From positions 148,088 to 212,087 of the forward strand of contig NZ_RYFF01000005.1 in assembly GCF_004138165.1 (NCBI RefSeq): a stretch of DNA of 64,000 nt, read 5' to 3'. Under the pieces are notes generated by a model. The model saw nothing but the letters and a program-made list of their open reading frames with translations, was not told the origin of the DNA and searched no databases. Position numbers and translations under genes: made by a program. This DNA comes from Candidatus Chloroploca sp. Khr17 (GTDB lineage Bacteria; Chloroflexota; Chloroflexia; Chloroflexales; Chloroflexaceae). Positions 39,998 to 49,102 of the stretch are shown here, in pieces (the stretch's first letter is position 1; each line of letters begins with the position of its first letter).

Positions 39998-42838
39998 TCA
40001 CCCTTCTTCGCCGGAGGTGCGTTTGCGGGCGCGTTCTTTGGCTGCCCGCAGGCGTTCGAGGGGATCATCGTCAGGGGCCTGTTTATCAGGTACTTGATCT
40101 TCGGGTGTCTGGCTGACACCCCTGATGCGCGTGCTAGCCCGTTCTTTCGCGCTTTGGAGGCGTGCCATAGTCGGGTCGGGTGGAACCTGCTCGGCGGCAA
40201 CGCGCCGGGCGTCCGCACGTTGCTGCTGTGAACGCCAGAACTGGCCGAAGGGCAGATCACCGGGCTGCAGCATCAACCGACGGAGCGCGATGTCAAAGGG
40301 GAGCAGCATAAGGACGAGCAAGAGCAGACTCAGCCCGATTTCGCGGGCCTGGGTGATGCGCCCTGCGACGGGCAGAAACGCGTCGGCAGGCTCGCTCAGG
40401 CGCTGGCCCCCGGTCAGGGCGGCCAGTTCGTCGAGCAGGGCCGGATTTCCCTGGCCGCCACGATATTCCGATGAGTAGGGTACGACCAGGCCTGCCATCT
40501 CTTGCAGGACAATGCGATCGGCGGCAGAACCACTGATTTGGACAAGATACGTGCCAGGGGTCGGGCTTTCGACGCGGCCCTGATAGGTCAAGGGCCCAAC
40601 CTGGGGTAACGGCACGGCACGCCGTGAGCCATCGGTGCCAATCAAGGTTGCCGTGACGTCCAGGTTTTCCTGGCCTGGCCCTGCATTCAGGCGGATCATC
40701 GTCTCGCCGCCGGCCACGAGCAGATCGGTGCTGATCTCCTGGCCGCCACGGACGGGCAAGATATCACCCACGACCTGCCCGGCGAAACGCGGAAACCCCT
40801 CCCAGGACATCCAGTCAATGGCCCATTTCCCTTTGGTATCGCTCAACCAGGCCGCGCTGCGTCCGAGGCCATACTGCCATGTTGCCAGCAGCGGCTGGGC
40901 ATCATCGGTCTCTAACAAGACGCGAGCGCTATCCTTCAGGGTACTGCCATTGAACCCGTAGAGCGGAGGCAAGCCGCCGAGCCCATTGAGCACGGGGCTA
41001 CTGCCGATGATCACCGGGGTAAATGGTCGTTCGACAATATAGTTGCCCACGGCGCTGATCGTCTCTTGGACGAAGATCTGCGGCACACTGGTAATATCTT
41101 CGGCGAAATAGTAACGGCCGCCGCCAGTAGTGGCGAGATTTTCGAGGAAGGTGGCCGACCCGCTCCCTGCGGCAATGGTGGTAAGGGTCATGCCCTGTTC
41201 GCGCATCCGGGCGGCGATCTCCAACTGATCACCGCCGTTGCCCCAGCCATCGGTGAGCAGCACGACGTGTTTAAGGCGGGCATCAACCTGTTGCAACATC
41301 GCTTCGGCCTGGATGAGGCCAGAACGAAGATTGGTGGCCCCACGCGGCTCGACACCCGAGAGCGCATCGAGAATCTGGTCAAGCGTGGCGCCGGTGGTTG
41401 CGGGTAGCGTATCGAAGGCCCGACTATCAAAAGTGACAATGCCAAGAGTATCTTGCGGCCCAAGCAGGGCGGCAGCCTGTGCGACGGCTTCTTTGGCAAT
41501 ATCAACCTTGCGCACCCCACCAAGTTGCGAAGGGTTGCTGCTCATATCAGGGCTGCTGCAGTGGCAGGCATCCATTGACCCTGATTTATCAATCACAAAG
41601 ACCATCGCGAGATCGGGGCGTTCTTCGCGATTGCGCACATCCATATAGACGGGCATGGTCTCTTCGATCGGTGTGCGACCGTAGCCGCCAACGCCAAAAC
41701 TATCTCCCCCACCGATCATCATCAGGCCGCGTCCAAGGTCGCGCACATACCCTGGCAAGGCGCGCATGGCGCCCACAGGCAAGGTGCGTGCAGGGGTATT
41801 GACGAGAATAACCGCATCATAGGTGATCATTCCCGCCAAATCCGAAGGCATCATCGCTGGCGAAAGCACTTCGGGGTCCATATTGGTTGCTTCAAGAGCG
41901 CTGACGAGCGGTTGCGCGTCGGCCTGATCTTGAGCCACAACGAGGATCCGTGGTGGCCCCTGGACTTGAATGAGCGCAGCGGCTTCATTATTTTGGGCTC
42001 GCCCATCGCGTTCGGGCTCGATCTGTACACGGAAGCGTTGAAAGCCATTACCCGCAATCTCGACGGCAAACGTCACCTCGGTCAGACCGGGTTGCAGAGC
42101 GAGTTGTTGTTCGCTGATCGTACCACCATCGCCGATCAACCGCACCGTCGCCGGTTGCGCCACATTGCTCTCGATCGTCGCCACAACCGTTGCCACCTGG
42201 CCTTCACGCACCTGAGCCGGGGCTTCGACGCTGGCAACGAGCGCCTCGGCTTCACCGGCACCAATGGTTAAGGCAACGACTTCAATGGGCACCCCACGAC
42301 TAGCCGTCAGGCGGGCCGCCTCGACGGCCCGTCCGGCATTCTCGCCTCCATCCGAGAGCAAGACGATGCGACGAGAAGCATCGGCGGGAAAGAGGGCGAG
42401 GCCGAGCTGAATGGCTTGTTCAAGATTGGTACGGGTCGCAATTGGCACCGAACTGATGCGCCCGAGGCGTTGTTCTTCGCTAGGAGCCCGTTCGACCAGC
42501 GCATTGCCGCCAAAGACCACAATCGCCGCTCGATCATCCTCGGGCATAGCCTGCAACGCCTCTTGGATAAACGTCTCGGCCTGAGCTCGCGCCGATGCCG
42601 AGAGCGAGTCGCTGCCATCGAGCAAAAAGACGGTCGTCAGTCGATTGACTGGAAGTACCAGTTGCACCCCTGCGATCGCAAGAACGAGGGCAAGGGCGAT
42701 GAGTGTGCGCACGGTCAGGCTTGACCAAAACCGCCACGGGGCCAAGCGGCGTGGGGTGAGCACGGCAATTGCCACCATCAACCCGATCAAGCCCAGCAAC
42801 CAGAGCATCTCAGGATACACAAAGGAGAGACGAGGCAT
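39998..42838 (-). CDS. Large membrane protein with two VWA domains and a GATase-like domain
   Basis: This is a 946-residue protein. Two N-terminal membrane segments (about 11-27 and 43-62) precede a first VWA domain with MIDAS DGSDS (D74). A beta-rich region follows (about 200-285), then a glutamine-amidotransferase-like domain (about 293-400, with PRILVVAQDQ and GLMMIGGGDSFGVGGYG). A second VWA domain has the MIDAS DKSGSM and a cysteine-containing insert (DACHCSSPDMSSNPSQLGG). A further domain, a C-terminal membrane segment (EIGLSLLLLVLMLLPF) and a charged tail close the chain. Such proteins are widespread in bacteria and of unknown function; a role in envelope assembly or sensing is a guess. 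It is convergent with the sortase substrate. Confidence 0.88.
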   Translation of the reverse strand: MPRLSFVYPEMLWLLGLIGLMVAIAVLTPRRLAPWRFWSSLTVRTLIALALVLAIAGVQLVLPVNRLTTVFLLDGSDSLSASARAQAETFIQEALQAMPEDDRAAIVVFGGNALVERAPSEEQRLGRISSVPIATRTNLEQAIQLGLALFPADASRRIVLLSDGGENAGRAVEAARLTASRGVPIEVVALTIGAGEAEALVASVEAPAQVREGQVATVVATIESNVAQPATVRLIGDGGTISEQQLALQPGLTEVTFAVEIAGNGFQRFRVQIEPERDGRAQNNEAAALIQVQGPPRILVVAQDQADAQPLVSALEATNMDPEVLSPAMMPSDLAGMITYDAVILVNTPARTLPVGAMRALPGYVRDLGRGLMMIGGGDSFGVGGYGRTPIEETMPVYMDVRNREERPDLAMVFVIDKSGSMDACHCSSPDMSSNPSQLGGVRKVDIAKEAVAQAAALLGPQDTLGIVTFDSRAFDTLPATTGATLDQILDALSGVEPRGATNLRSGLIQAEAMLQQVDARLKHVVLLTDGWGNGGDQLEIAARMREQGMTLTTIAAGSGSATFLENLATTGGGRYYFAEDITSVPQIFVQETISAVGNYIVERPFTPVIIGSSPVLNGLGGLPPLYGFNGSTLKDSARVLLETDDAQPLLATWQYGLGRSAAWLSDTKGKWAIDWMSWEGFPRFAGQVVGDILPVRGGQEISTDLLVAGGETMIRLNAGPGQENLDVTATLIGTDGSRRAVPLPQVGPLTYQGRVESPTPGTYLVQISGSAADRIVLQEMAGLVVPYSSEYRGGQGNPALLDELAALTGGQRLSEPADAFLPVAGRITQAREIGLSLLLLVLMLLPFDIALRRLMLQPGDLPFGQFWRSQQQRADARRVAAEQVPPDPTMARLQSAKERASTRIRGVSQTPEDQVPDKQAPDDDPLERLRAAKERARKRTSGEEG

Positions 42839-42911
42839 AGGATCATTCTCAACTGCGGTGGCAGCCCATCGAAGGCTGGCCGCAGCGTACAGACGTGGTT
42901 ATGCTAGAGGC

Positions 42912-42940
42912 ATTGTACCCCATCGGCTGATGAGGGACAA
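42912..42940 (-). promoter_or_regulatory. Promoter for the VWA-protein gene
   Basis: On the minus strand TTGTCC and TACAAT are spaced by exactly 17 nt, with the -10 box 74 nt before the start codon. Confidence 0.65.
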
Positions 42941-43092
42941 TGCGTATCTTGGCAATAGCCCTAGGCTGTTGCCACGTTCGCTTCGGGCGATGGGGTGTGG
43001 AGCGGCTTCGCCGCCAAAACGAACCAAAAAATGTGGTCTGGGGCGCAACGCTAATCAGCCCTGCGAAGGGGAGCCGTACCATGGCCCAAATC

Positions 43093-43120
43093 TTGCAAGG
43101 ATTTGGTACAATGGTATAAA
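43093..43120 (+). promoter_or_regulatory. Promoter for the FBPase gene
   Basis: TTGCAA and TATAAA are spaced by 16 nt, and the -10 box is TGG-extended. A second extended box (TGGTACAAT) lies 8 nt earlier. The leader would be about 25 nt. Confidence 0.55.
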
Positions 43121-43151
43121 ATCCTCCCTCACCTCAACGAGATCAACCCCT

Positions 43152-45122
43152 ATGAGCTACAGTGATCAGGAACTCAGGCTTTTGCAGTTGCTCAGTCGTC
43201 GGTTCCCTTCGATTACGGCTGCCCACAACGAGATGATCAATCTCTACGCGATCATGGCCTTGCCGAAGGGAACCGACCACTATCTTTCGGATATTCATGG
43301 GGCGTATGATCAGTTTGACCATATGCTGCGCCATGCCTCGGGTGCGGTGAGGCGCAAGCTTGCCCAGACCTTTGAAGGTGAACTGACTGACCAGGAGCAG
43401 ATCGAACTGGCGCTGCTCGTCTATTATCCTGAGCAGAAGCTTCGTGCGACGTTGCCTACGCTTGATACGCCGGCGACCTGGATTGCCGAGACGATTGTGC
43501 GTCTGGCGCGGGTTGCCCGTACGTCGGCCCAGAAATACACGCGGAGCAAAGTACGCAAACGGCTCGATCCCCAGCGTGCCTATGTGCTTGAAGAGTTGTT
43601 GAGCGAAAGTGAAGCCGCCGAGACAGCCCAGAAGGAACAGTATTATCGGAGCATCGTGGCGACGATTGTTGAGCTAGGTGAAGGTGAGGCCTTCATTGTA
43701 ACGCTGGCGGATCTGATCCGTAGCCTGGTCATTGATCGTCTCTATGTCATTGGTGATATCTACGACCGTGGTCCCGCTGCCGAGAAGGTTATGGATCGTC
43801 TGATGCATTACCACTATGTCTCGATCCAGTGGGGCAATCACGATGTCTCGTGGATGGGTGCGGCGAGTGGGTGCCCGGCTCTTGTGGCTAATGTGGTGCG
43901 TGTTGCCCTGCGTTATAGCACGCTTGCAACCCTGATTGATGGCTATGGCATCAATTTGCGCGAACTCAGCCGTTTCGCCGATGCCGTGTACAGCCATGAC
44001 CCATGTCACGCCTTTCGCCCCAAAGTTGCTTCGCCAATTGAAGATTATACCCCCGCAGCGCTCGCCCGGATGCACAAGGCGATTGCCGCTATTCAATTCA
44101 AACTTGAAGCCCAGATCATCCGGCGTCATCCTGAATATCAGATGGAGCATCGGTTGATTCTGGAGGGCCTGGATCTTGCCGCTGGGACGGCGACGATCGA
44201 GGGACGTGCCTATCAGTTGCTTGATGCAAACTGGCCGACGATGGGCGGGCGTGATCGTTCGGTGCTGACCCCTGGCGAGGCCGAGCTCATTGCCGATCTC
44301 TGTGCCCAGTTTCAACAGAGTACACGTTTGCAACGGCATATCCGCTTTCTTTATAGCTATGGCAATATGTTTCAGGTTCACGATGGTAACCTGAAATTCC
44401 ATGGTTGTTTGCCGGTGGATGCAGCAGGCAATTTTATTCACTTTCCCCTTGGTGGCGAAGAACTCGCTGGCCCCGCCCTGCTGACCCGCTATGAACAAAT
44501 GGCTCGCGAAGCCTTCTTTAGCCGCGATGCGCAGGTACGTCGGGCTGGACAGGATGCCCTCTGGTATCTCTGGTGTGGTGAGCATTCGCCTCTGTATGGG
44601 CGCTTGCGGATGGCGACGTTCGAGCGGTATGTCATTGCCGATCCCGTGTCGCACGAAGAACCCAAAGGCCCTTACTATGCGTTGCGTGACGATGAGGCCT
44701 TTTGCCGACGCGTGCTGGCCGCATTCGGGGCTGATCCCGAGTACGGCCATATTATTAACGGTCACACGCCCGTCAAGACCAGGCGTGGTGAGCGTCCGCT
44801 GCTGGCGAATGGCAAGCTCATCATCATTGACGGCGGCATGAGCGAGGCCTATCAGCACGAGACGGGGATCGCAGGTTATACCCTAGTGGGTAGCTCGCAC
44901 GTCTTGATCCTTGCCGCCCACGAAGCTTTTACCAGCGCCGAAGCAATGATCCGTACCGGCCATGACCCGACCCCCCACACCGAGTATGTGCAGACCTTTG
45001 CTCGCCGTCTGCTGATTGGTGATACGGATACGGGTACGTTGCTCCGTGGTCAACTCGAAGACCTGCGTAAACTGGTTGCGGCTTATCGCGAAGGAGTGTT
45101 GATTGAGCAAGAGACTTTGTAG
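43152..45122 (+). CDS. fbp: Fructose-1,6-bisphosphatase class III
   Basis: This enzyme removes the C1 phosphate of fructose 1,6-bisphosphate in gluconeogenesis. The 656 residues match the class III (Firmicutes-type) family of metallophosphoesterases. Motifs are LSDIHGAYDQFDHML near the N-terminus, VIGDIYDRGPAAEKVMD, WGNHDVSWMGAA, and the later NGHTPVKTRRGERPLLANGKLIIIDGG (its central part). I placed the start at 43152, where conserved sequence begins and just after the promoters; the frame is open for 500 nt upstream but there it is antisense to the VWA gene. The subtilase gene follows after 13 bp, so the two may share a transcript. Confidence 0.96.
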   Translation: MSYSDQELRLLQLLSRRFPSITAAHNEMINLYAIMALPKGTDHYLSDIHGAYDQFDHMLRHASGAVRRKLAQTFEGELTDQEQIELALLVYYPEQKLRATLPTLDTPATWIAETIVRLARVARTSAQKYTRSKVRKRLDPQRAYVLEELLSESEAAETAQKEQYYRSIVATIVELGEGEAFIVTLADLIRSLVIDRLYVIGDIYDRGPAAEKVMDRLMHYHYVSIQWGNHDVSWMGAASGCPALVANVVRVALRYSTLATLIDGYGINLRELSRFADAVYSHDPCHAFRPKVASPIEDYTPAALARMHKAIAAIQFKLEAQIIRRHPEYQMEHRLILEGLDLAAGTATIEGRAYQLLDANWPTMGGRDRSVLTPGEAELIADLCAQFQQSTRLQRHIRFLYSYGNMFQVHDGNLKFHGCLPVDAAGNFIHFPLGGEELAGPALLTRYEQMAREAFFSRDAQVRRAGQDALWYLWCGEHSPLYGRLRMATFERYVIADPVSHEEPKGPYYALRDDEAFCRRVLAAFGADPEYGHIINGHTPVKTRRGERPLLANGKLIIIDGGMSEAYQHETGIAGYTLVGSSHVLILAAHEAFTSAEAMIRTGHDPTPHTEYVQTFARRLLIGDTDTGTLLRGQLEDLRKLVAAYREGVLIEQETL

Positions 45123-45135
45123 AGGAGGTAATGTT

Positions 45136-48100
45136 ATGCGGCGTTTTACTACGTCTCTGGCCCTCTTTTTTGCCATTCTGCTGATGGTAGGCATGGTTTC
45201 GGTTGCAGAGAGTCGGCAACCCGCGTTCCAGCAGCCGATCTATCTTCAGGCTGGTGTCTTTGATCCCCTTGTTGATCGTGAACCGCGCAGCCCGCTTTTG
45301 AGCGCGGTTCCTGGTGGCGAAAATCCGTACTATCTTGTCCAGTTTACCGGGCCAGTGCAGGCGGCATGGCTCGCTCAGCTTGAGCGCCTTGGGGCTCAGG
45401 TGCTCGGCTATCTGCCCGAGCATACGCATGTGGTGCACCTTGCGCCGGAGGATGTGGCGAAGGTGCGGGCGATGTATGCGGTGCGCTGGCTCGGGGCGTA
45501 TCAACCGGCCTATAAGCTTGCCCCGGCAATGACGGCGGTGATGACGGGTCCGCAGCTTGCCGATGCCCGCAGCCAGGTGACGATCATTGCGCATCCGGGC
45601 GAGTCGTTGCCCGCTCTGCGCATGTTTTTGCGCGGCCAGGGTGCCGTGATCGAGGATAGCGCCGCGCTTGCGACAGGTGCCGTTGTGCGGGCGACGCTTC
45701 CCCTGGCTAGTCTCGCCGAGCTTGCTGCCCATCCCGCGATTGCCTGGATCGAACCCTATCTTGCCCCCGATCTGACCAATGCCGAGGGTCGGCGGATCAT
45801 GGGCGTCGAGGCGATCTGGCAGAGCCGCGGGCTGTATGGCGCAGGCCAGATTGTCGCGATCTCTGACTCGGGGTTGAGTGTTGGCCAGGGAACCGATGTC
45901 AGTCAGTTGAGCCCAGATTTCCAGGGGAGCCTAGTGCGGGCCTTTGCCCCCAGCGAGATGCTGCCAGGGGTACCGCAGTGTGCCGCGAAAACCTCCTGGA
46001 CTGACCTGAATGGTCACGGAACCCACGTCGCCGGTTCGGTGCTTGGCAATGGTTCGCAGTCGGGGGCAGTGCCGGCCAATAATGAGTATGGAACGTCACA
46101 CGCTGGCCCGGCACCAAAGGCGCGCATGGTCTTTATGGCGATGAATACCGATGGTTCGTCGGGTATTCAATGTGTGCCGGTCAATGGCAACTACATTGCC
46201 CTTGGCTATGAGAATGGTGCCCGCATCTCGACCAATAGCTGGGGTTCGAATGCACAGGGGGCCTATACCCAGAACTCGATGGTTGTTGATGACTATATCT
46301 GGCGCAACCAGAATTATCTGGTGCTCTACTCGGCGGGTAATGCCGGACGCAATGGGTCACAGACGATTGGTTCGCCTGGCTCAGCCAAAAATATTTTGAC
46401 GGTCGGGGCCTCGGAGAATAACCGTCCTGCGCTTGGGCCATCTTCGGATAATCCCAATCAGGTCGCCGATTTTTCGTCGCGTGGGCCAACGGCTGATGGG
46501 CGGTTGAAGCCCGACCTCGTGGCCCCTGGCACCAATATTCTGTCGGTGCTCGGTGCTCAGGCGACGGGCCTTGAGCCAGTGGCCCCTGGGGTGCCCTATG
46601 CCTATTCAAGTGGAACGTCGATGGCGACACCGCTGACTGCTGGGGTTGCGACGCAGGTGCGTGAGTGGGTGACGGGCGAGCGTGGGGTAGCCGATCCGAG
46701 TGCGGCGTTGCTCAAGGGGTTGCTCATTCACGGGACGGCGCGCATGCCTGGGGCTCTGCCCAACTTTGATAGTGGCTGGGGCCGGGTTGACCTCAAGAAT
46801 ATTCTTGAGGCCAACTATGCCGTTTTTGAGGATAATCGCAGTGGCCTGACGAACGGCCAAGAGCGCGAGTTCACGGTGCAGGTCGCCGGGAGTACCCCGG
46901 CTGGTACGCTCTTTGTCCAGTCACCGGCGCCTGTGTTGACCGAAAACCCTGCCGCTTATATGACTGCCAGTGGCACTCCTGCGATCCAGGGTCGTATGCG
47001 GTTTGCCGCTGATGACGTGAGCCTCCAGACGGTGCCGGGTTACGATCAGCCGCCGGTTACCTCGCTTATTCCCGATAGTATGGGTGTCGATAAAACTGGC
47101 CTGCCTGGGCTGAATAGCCCGCTTGCCGTGCCAACGATCACTGGTCAGGGTGCCTTGAACCTGCAGATCACGCCGGTGCAGGATGGTGCTACTACCAGTG
47201 CCTTTGCCTACAACGTGGTGCTTGGTGGTGATTTTGAAGATCCAGGCTGGCAAAACTTCAGTCAACTCTGGCTGGGCCAGGGGGCCCCGTTGCGTACGAG
47301 TCGTGCGCTTGACGAGCCAGTGATCAATGGCAATGCCTCGATCTGGCTCGGTGGCACCCCGGTCAATGATGCGATCTTCTACCCGGTCAGCTTCCCGCGC
47401 ACCATTGATAGTGCCAACGCCAGTGGTATACAGTTCCTCTTTGCGATGGCTGATTTTGATCTTGGATTCGATCAATTCTGTTTTGCGTTAATCGATCCGT
47501 CAGGGGCTGTGATCCCCGGGATCGCGTCGTGTTGGGATGGTACTGGCCTCGATCGCTTGACGATCTATCAAGCCCAGGCCGCCTTTACTGCCGATCAGCG
47601 TGCGGCACTCGCCGGTATGTCGGGCTACCTTGCTCTCTTTACCAATGGGGATGGTGCGTTACCACATATGTCAGCCTTCGTTGACGATGTGCTCTTGCAG
47701 ATCGACTATCCCGATATGGCGCTGGCGGCGGTGCCTGCGGCGGGGCCTCCTGGCTCGACCTTTTTGCTGGAGGCAATCAATGCGGTGCCCTATTTCCCGG
47801 TGCAGGTCTGCAATACGAGTTGTGCTAGCCCCGAAAATGTCCTTGGTACGGTCTATGCCGATGCCCGCGGCGATGTGCTGGCCTATTTGCAGACCGACGC
47901 TGGGATTGCCCCTGGGCAGCGGACGGTGGTGATGAGCGATGTGGCGAATCGTACGGCGGGTACGACGCTGACGATTGTTGGTGGTGTAACGCCTGAAGTC
48001 GTGATTACGCCCTCGACCGGGCCTGCCGGTACCGAATTTGGGGTCGCCGGGGCGGGCTTTAGCCCCAACGATAGCAATATCACGCTGGCCGTCAATGGTC

Positions 48101-48906
48101 AGAATCTTGGTACGGTGGGCAGCAATATCAATGGTGAGGTCGGTGTCACCCTGCGCACCGCCTCGAATACCCCGGCTGGCACCTATCCAGTCGCACTCAC
48201 CGATAGCGCCGGTCGCACCGCCTCGGCGCAGTTCCAGGTGACCGCTGTCAGCAGCGATCAACCGGTGATGACCGTTGCGCCCCAGACCGGTGCGCCGGGC
48301 TCGGGCTTTGTCTTCCAGGGCAGTGGCTTTGCGCCATCTCAGTCGATCCAGTTTGATCTCGATGGCGAGGCCATTGGTGAGCTCGCGGCTGGGCCGGATG
48401 GAACCTTCGAGGTTGCTCTGACGACCAATGCCAATATTCCGCCGGGTACCTACACGCTGCGGGCAACCCAGGGTTCACGCCAGGCGAGTGCGCAGTTCCA
48501 GATCACCGGCAGCGGTGGTGGCGGTGGCGGCACCGAGCCCCCGCCGAGTGGCAATGGGCTCTATGTGACGCTAGTCTGGACTGATCCGCCTGCACAGGCA
48601 AGCGCAGCCCGGACACTCGTCAACAATCTCGATCTAGTGGTAATTGCCCCCGATCAAACGCAGTTCCTTGGCAACGGCCAGGCTGACCAGATCAACAATG
48701 TCGAGGGCGTGCGGATCGAGAATCCGGCTGCTGGTACCTACCGCATTATCGTCCGGGCAACCGCACTCAATGCAGTCTTTGGCTCGCAACCCTTTGCCTT
48801 GATCGCCACGACTGGGCAGAGTTACAGTTCGAATACGGGCGATCGCAACCTTGGTGAGCGGCCACAATTGGATAACAAGGTCTTTGTGCCGTTGATCAAG
48901 CGTTGA
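45136..48906 (+). CDS. Secreted subtilisin-like serine protease (S8, kp43-like)
   Basis: This is a 1256-residue exported protease. A signal peptide (about 1-26) is followed by a propeptide-like region. The catalytic domain has D244 (AISDSGLS), H294 (GHGTHVAGS) and S495 (SGTSMATP). After a beta-sandwich and a large middle region (about 600-880) come two related Ig/IPT-like repeats (about 950-1125), with PSTGPAGTEFGVAGAGFSP and PQTGAPGSGFVFQGSGFAP. A glycine linker and a P-domain-like jelly-roll (LYVTLVWTDPPAQ, NNLDLVV) follow. It ends KVFVPLIKR, a tail motif common in Chloroflexota exported proteins. A strong AGAGGAGG ribosome site lies upstream. It probably digests extracellular protein. Confidence 0.92.
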   Translation: MRRFTTSLALFFAILLMVGMVSVAESRQPAFQQPIYLQAGVFDPLVDREPRSPLLSAVPGGENPYYLVQFTGPVQAAWLAQLERLGAQVLGYLPEHTHVVHLAPEDVAKVRAMYAVRWLGAYQPAYKLAPAMTAVMTGPQLADARSQVTIIAHPGESLPALRMFLRGQGAVIEDSAALATGAVVRATLPLASLAELAAHPAIAWIEPYLAPDLTNAEGRRIMGVEAIWQSRGLYGAGQIVAISDSGLSVGQGTDVSQLSPDFQGSLVRAFAPSEMLPGVPQCAAKTSWTDLNGHGTHVAGSVLGNGSQSGAVPANNEYGTSHAGPAPKARMVFMAMNTDGSSGIQCVPVNGNYIALGYENGARISTNSWGSNAQGAYTQNSMVVDDYIWRNQNYLVLYSAGNAGRNGSQTIGSPGSAKNILTVGASENNRPALGPSSDNPNQVADFSSRGPTADGRLKPDLVAPGTNILSVLGAQATGLEPVAPGVPYAYSSGTSMATPLTAGVATQVREWVTGERGVADPSAALLKGLLIHGTARMPGALPNFDSGWGRVDLKNILEANYAVFEDNRSGLTNGQEREFTVQVAGSTPAGTLFVQSPAPVLTENPAAYMTASGTPAIQGRMRFAADDVSLQTVPGYDQPPVTSLIPDSMGVDKTGLPGLNSPLAVPTITGQGALNLQITPVQDGATTSAFAYNVVLGGDFEDPGWQNFSQLWLGQGAPLRTSRALDEPVINGNASIWLGGTPVNDAIFYPVSFPRTIDSANASGIQFLFAMADFDLGFDQFCFALIDPSGAVIPGIASCWDGTGLDRLTIYQAQAAFTADQRAALAGMSGYLALFTNGDGALPHMSAFVDDVLLQIDYPDMALAAVPAAGPPGSTFLLEAINAVPYFPVQVCNTSCASPENVLGTVYADARGDVLAYLQTDAGIAPGQRTVVMSDVANRTAGTTLTIVGGVTPEVVITPSTGPAGTEFGVAGAGFSPNDSNITLAVNGQNLGTVGSNINGEVGVTLRTASNTPAGTYPVALTDSAGRTASAQFQVTAVSSDQPVMTVAPQTGAPGSGFVFQGSGFAPSQSIQFDLDGEAIGELAAGPDGTFEVALTTNANIPPGTYTLRATQGSRQASAQFQITGSGGGGGGTEPPPSGNGLYVTLVWTDPPAQASAARTLVNNLDLVVIAPDQTQFLGNGQADQINNVEGVRIENPAAGTYRIIVRATALNAVFGSQPFALIATTGQSYSSNTGDRNLGERPQLDNKVFVPLIKR

Positions 48907-48916
48907 TCGTTCGTTC

Positions 48917-48937
48917 ACAGACTACTTAGTAGTCTGT
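48917..48937. terminator. Short perfect hairpin after the subtilase gene
   Basis: A 9-bp stem (acagactac/gtagtctgt) with loop tta lies 10 nt after the stop. It lacks a strong T-run, so termination is only probable. Confidence 0.5.
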
Positions 48938-48966
48938 CAACTAAATTTTCTGGCGTCCTCAGCCGT

Positions 48967-49043
48967 CCACGAAGGGGGCCACGAAGAAACGAATACGTGC
49001 GTCACAAAGCCTGTTTTCGTTTCTTCGTGAGGGTTCTTCGTGG
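48967..49043. repeat. Imperfect inverted repeat of the 'cacgaag/cttcgtg' type
   Basis: The left arm contains ccacgaag...cacgaagaaacgaa and the right arm carries the complement ttcgtttcttcgtg...cttcgtgg. This matches an intergenic repeat type I recall from many unrelated phyla. It lies between the subtilase and priA, 60 nt before priA. Confidence 0.7.
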
Positions 49044-49102
49044 TCGGCGGCGCTACCGGGAAACTTACGTTACACCCTACTAGGCTATAGGAATCCAAGC
49101 AG

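Larger units (their letters stand above)
42839..43151. other. Divergent intergenic region with two promoters and a central inverted repeat
   Basis: The 313-nt spacer contains a minus-strand promoter for the VWA gene, a plus-strand promoter for FBPase, and an inverted repeat ggcaatagcc/cta/ggctgttgcc (42951-42973, one T-G pair) between them. No gene is evident; the open frame through it is the antisense of the VWA gene. Confidence 0.6.

Noticed and set aside
42645..43151. 507-nt N-terminal extension of the FBPase reading frame
   Set aside because: It is antisense to the VWA gene, crosses both promoters, and has no family similarity; conserved FBPase sequence starts at 43152.
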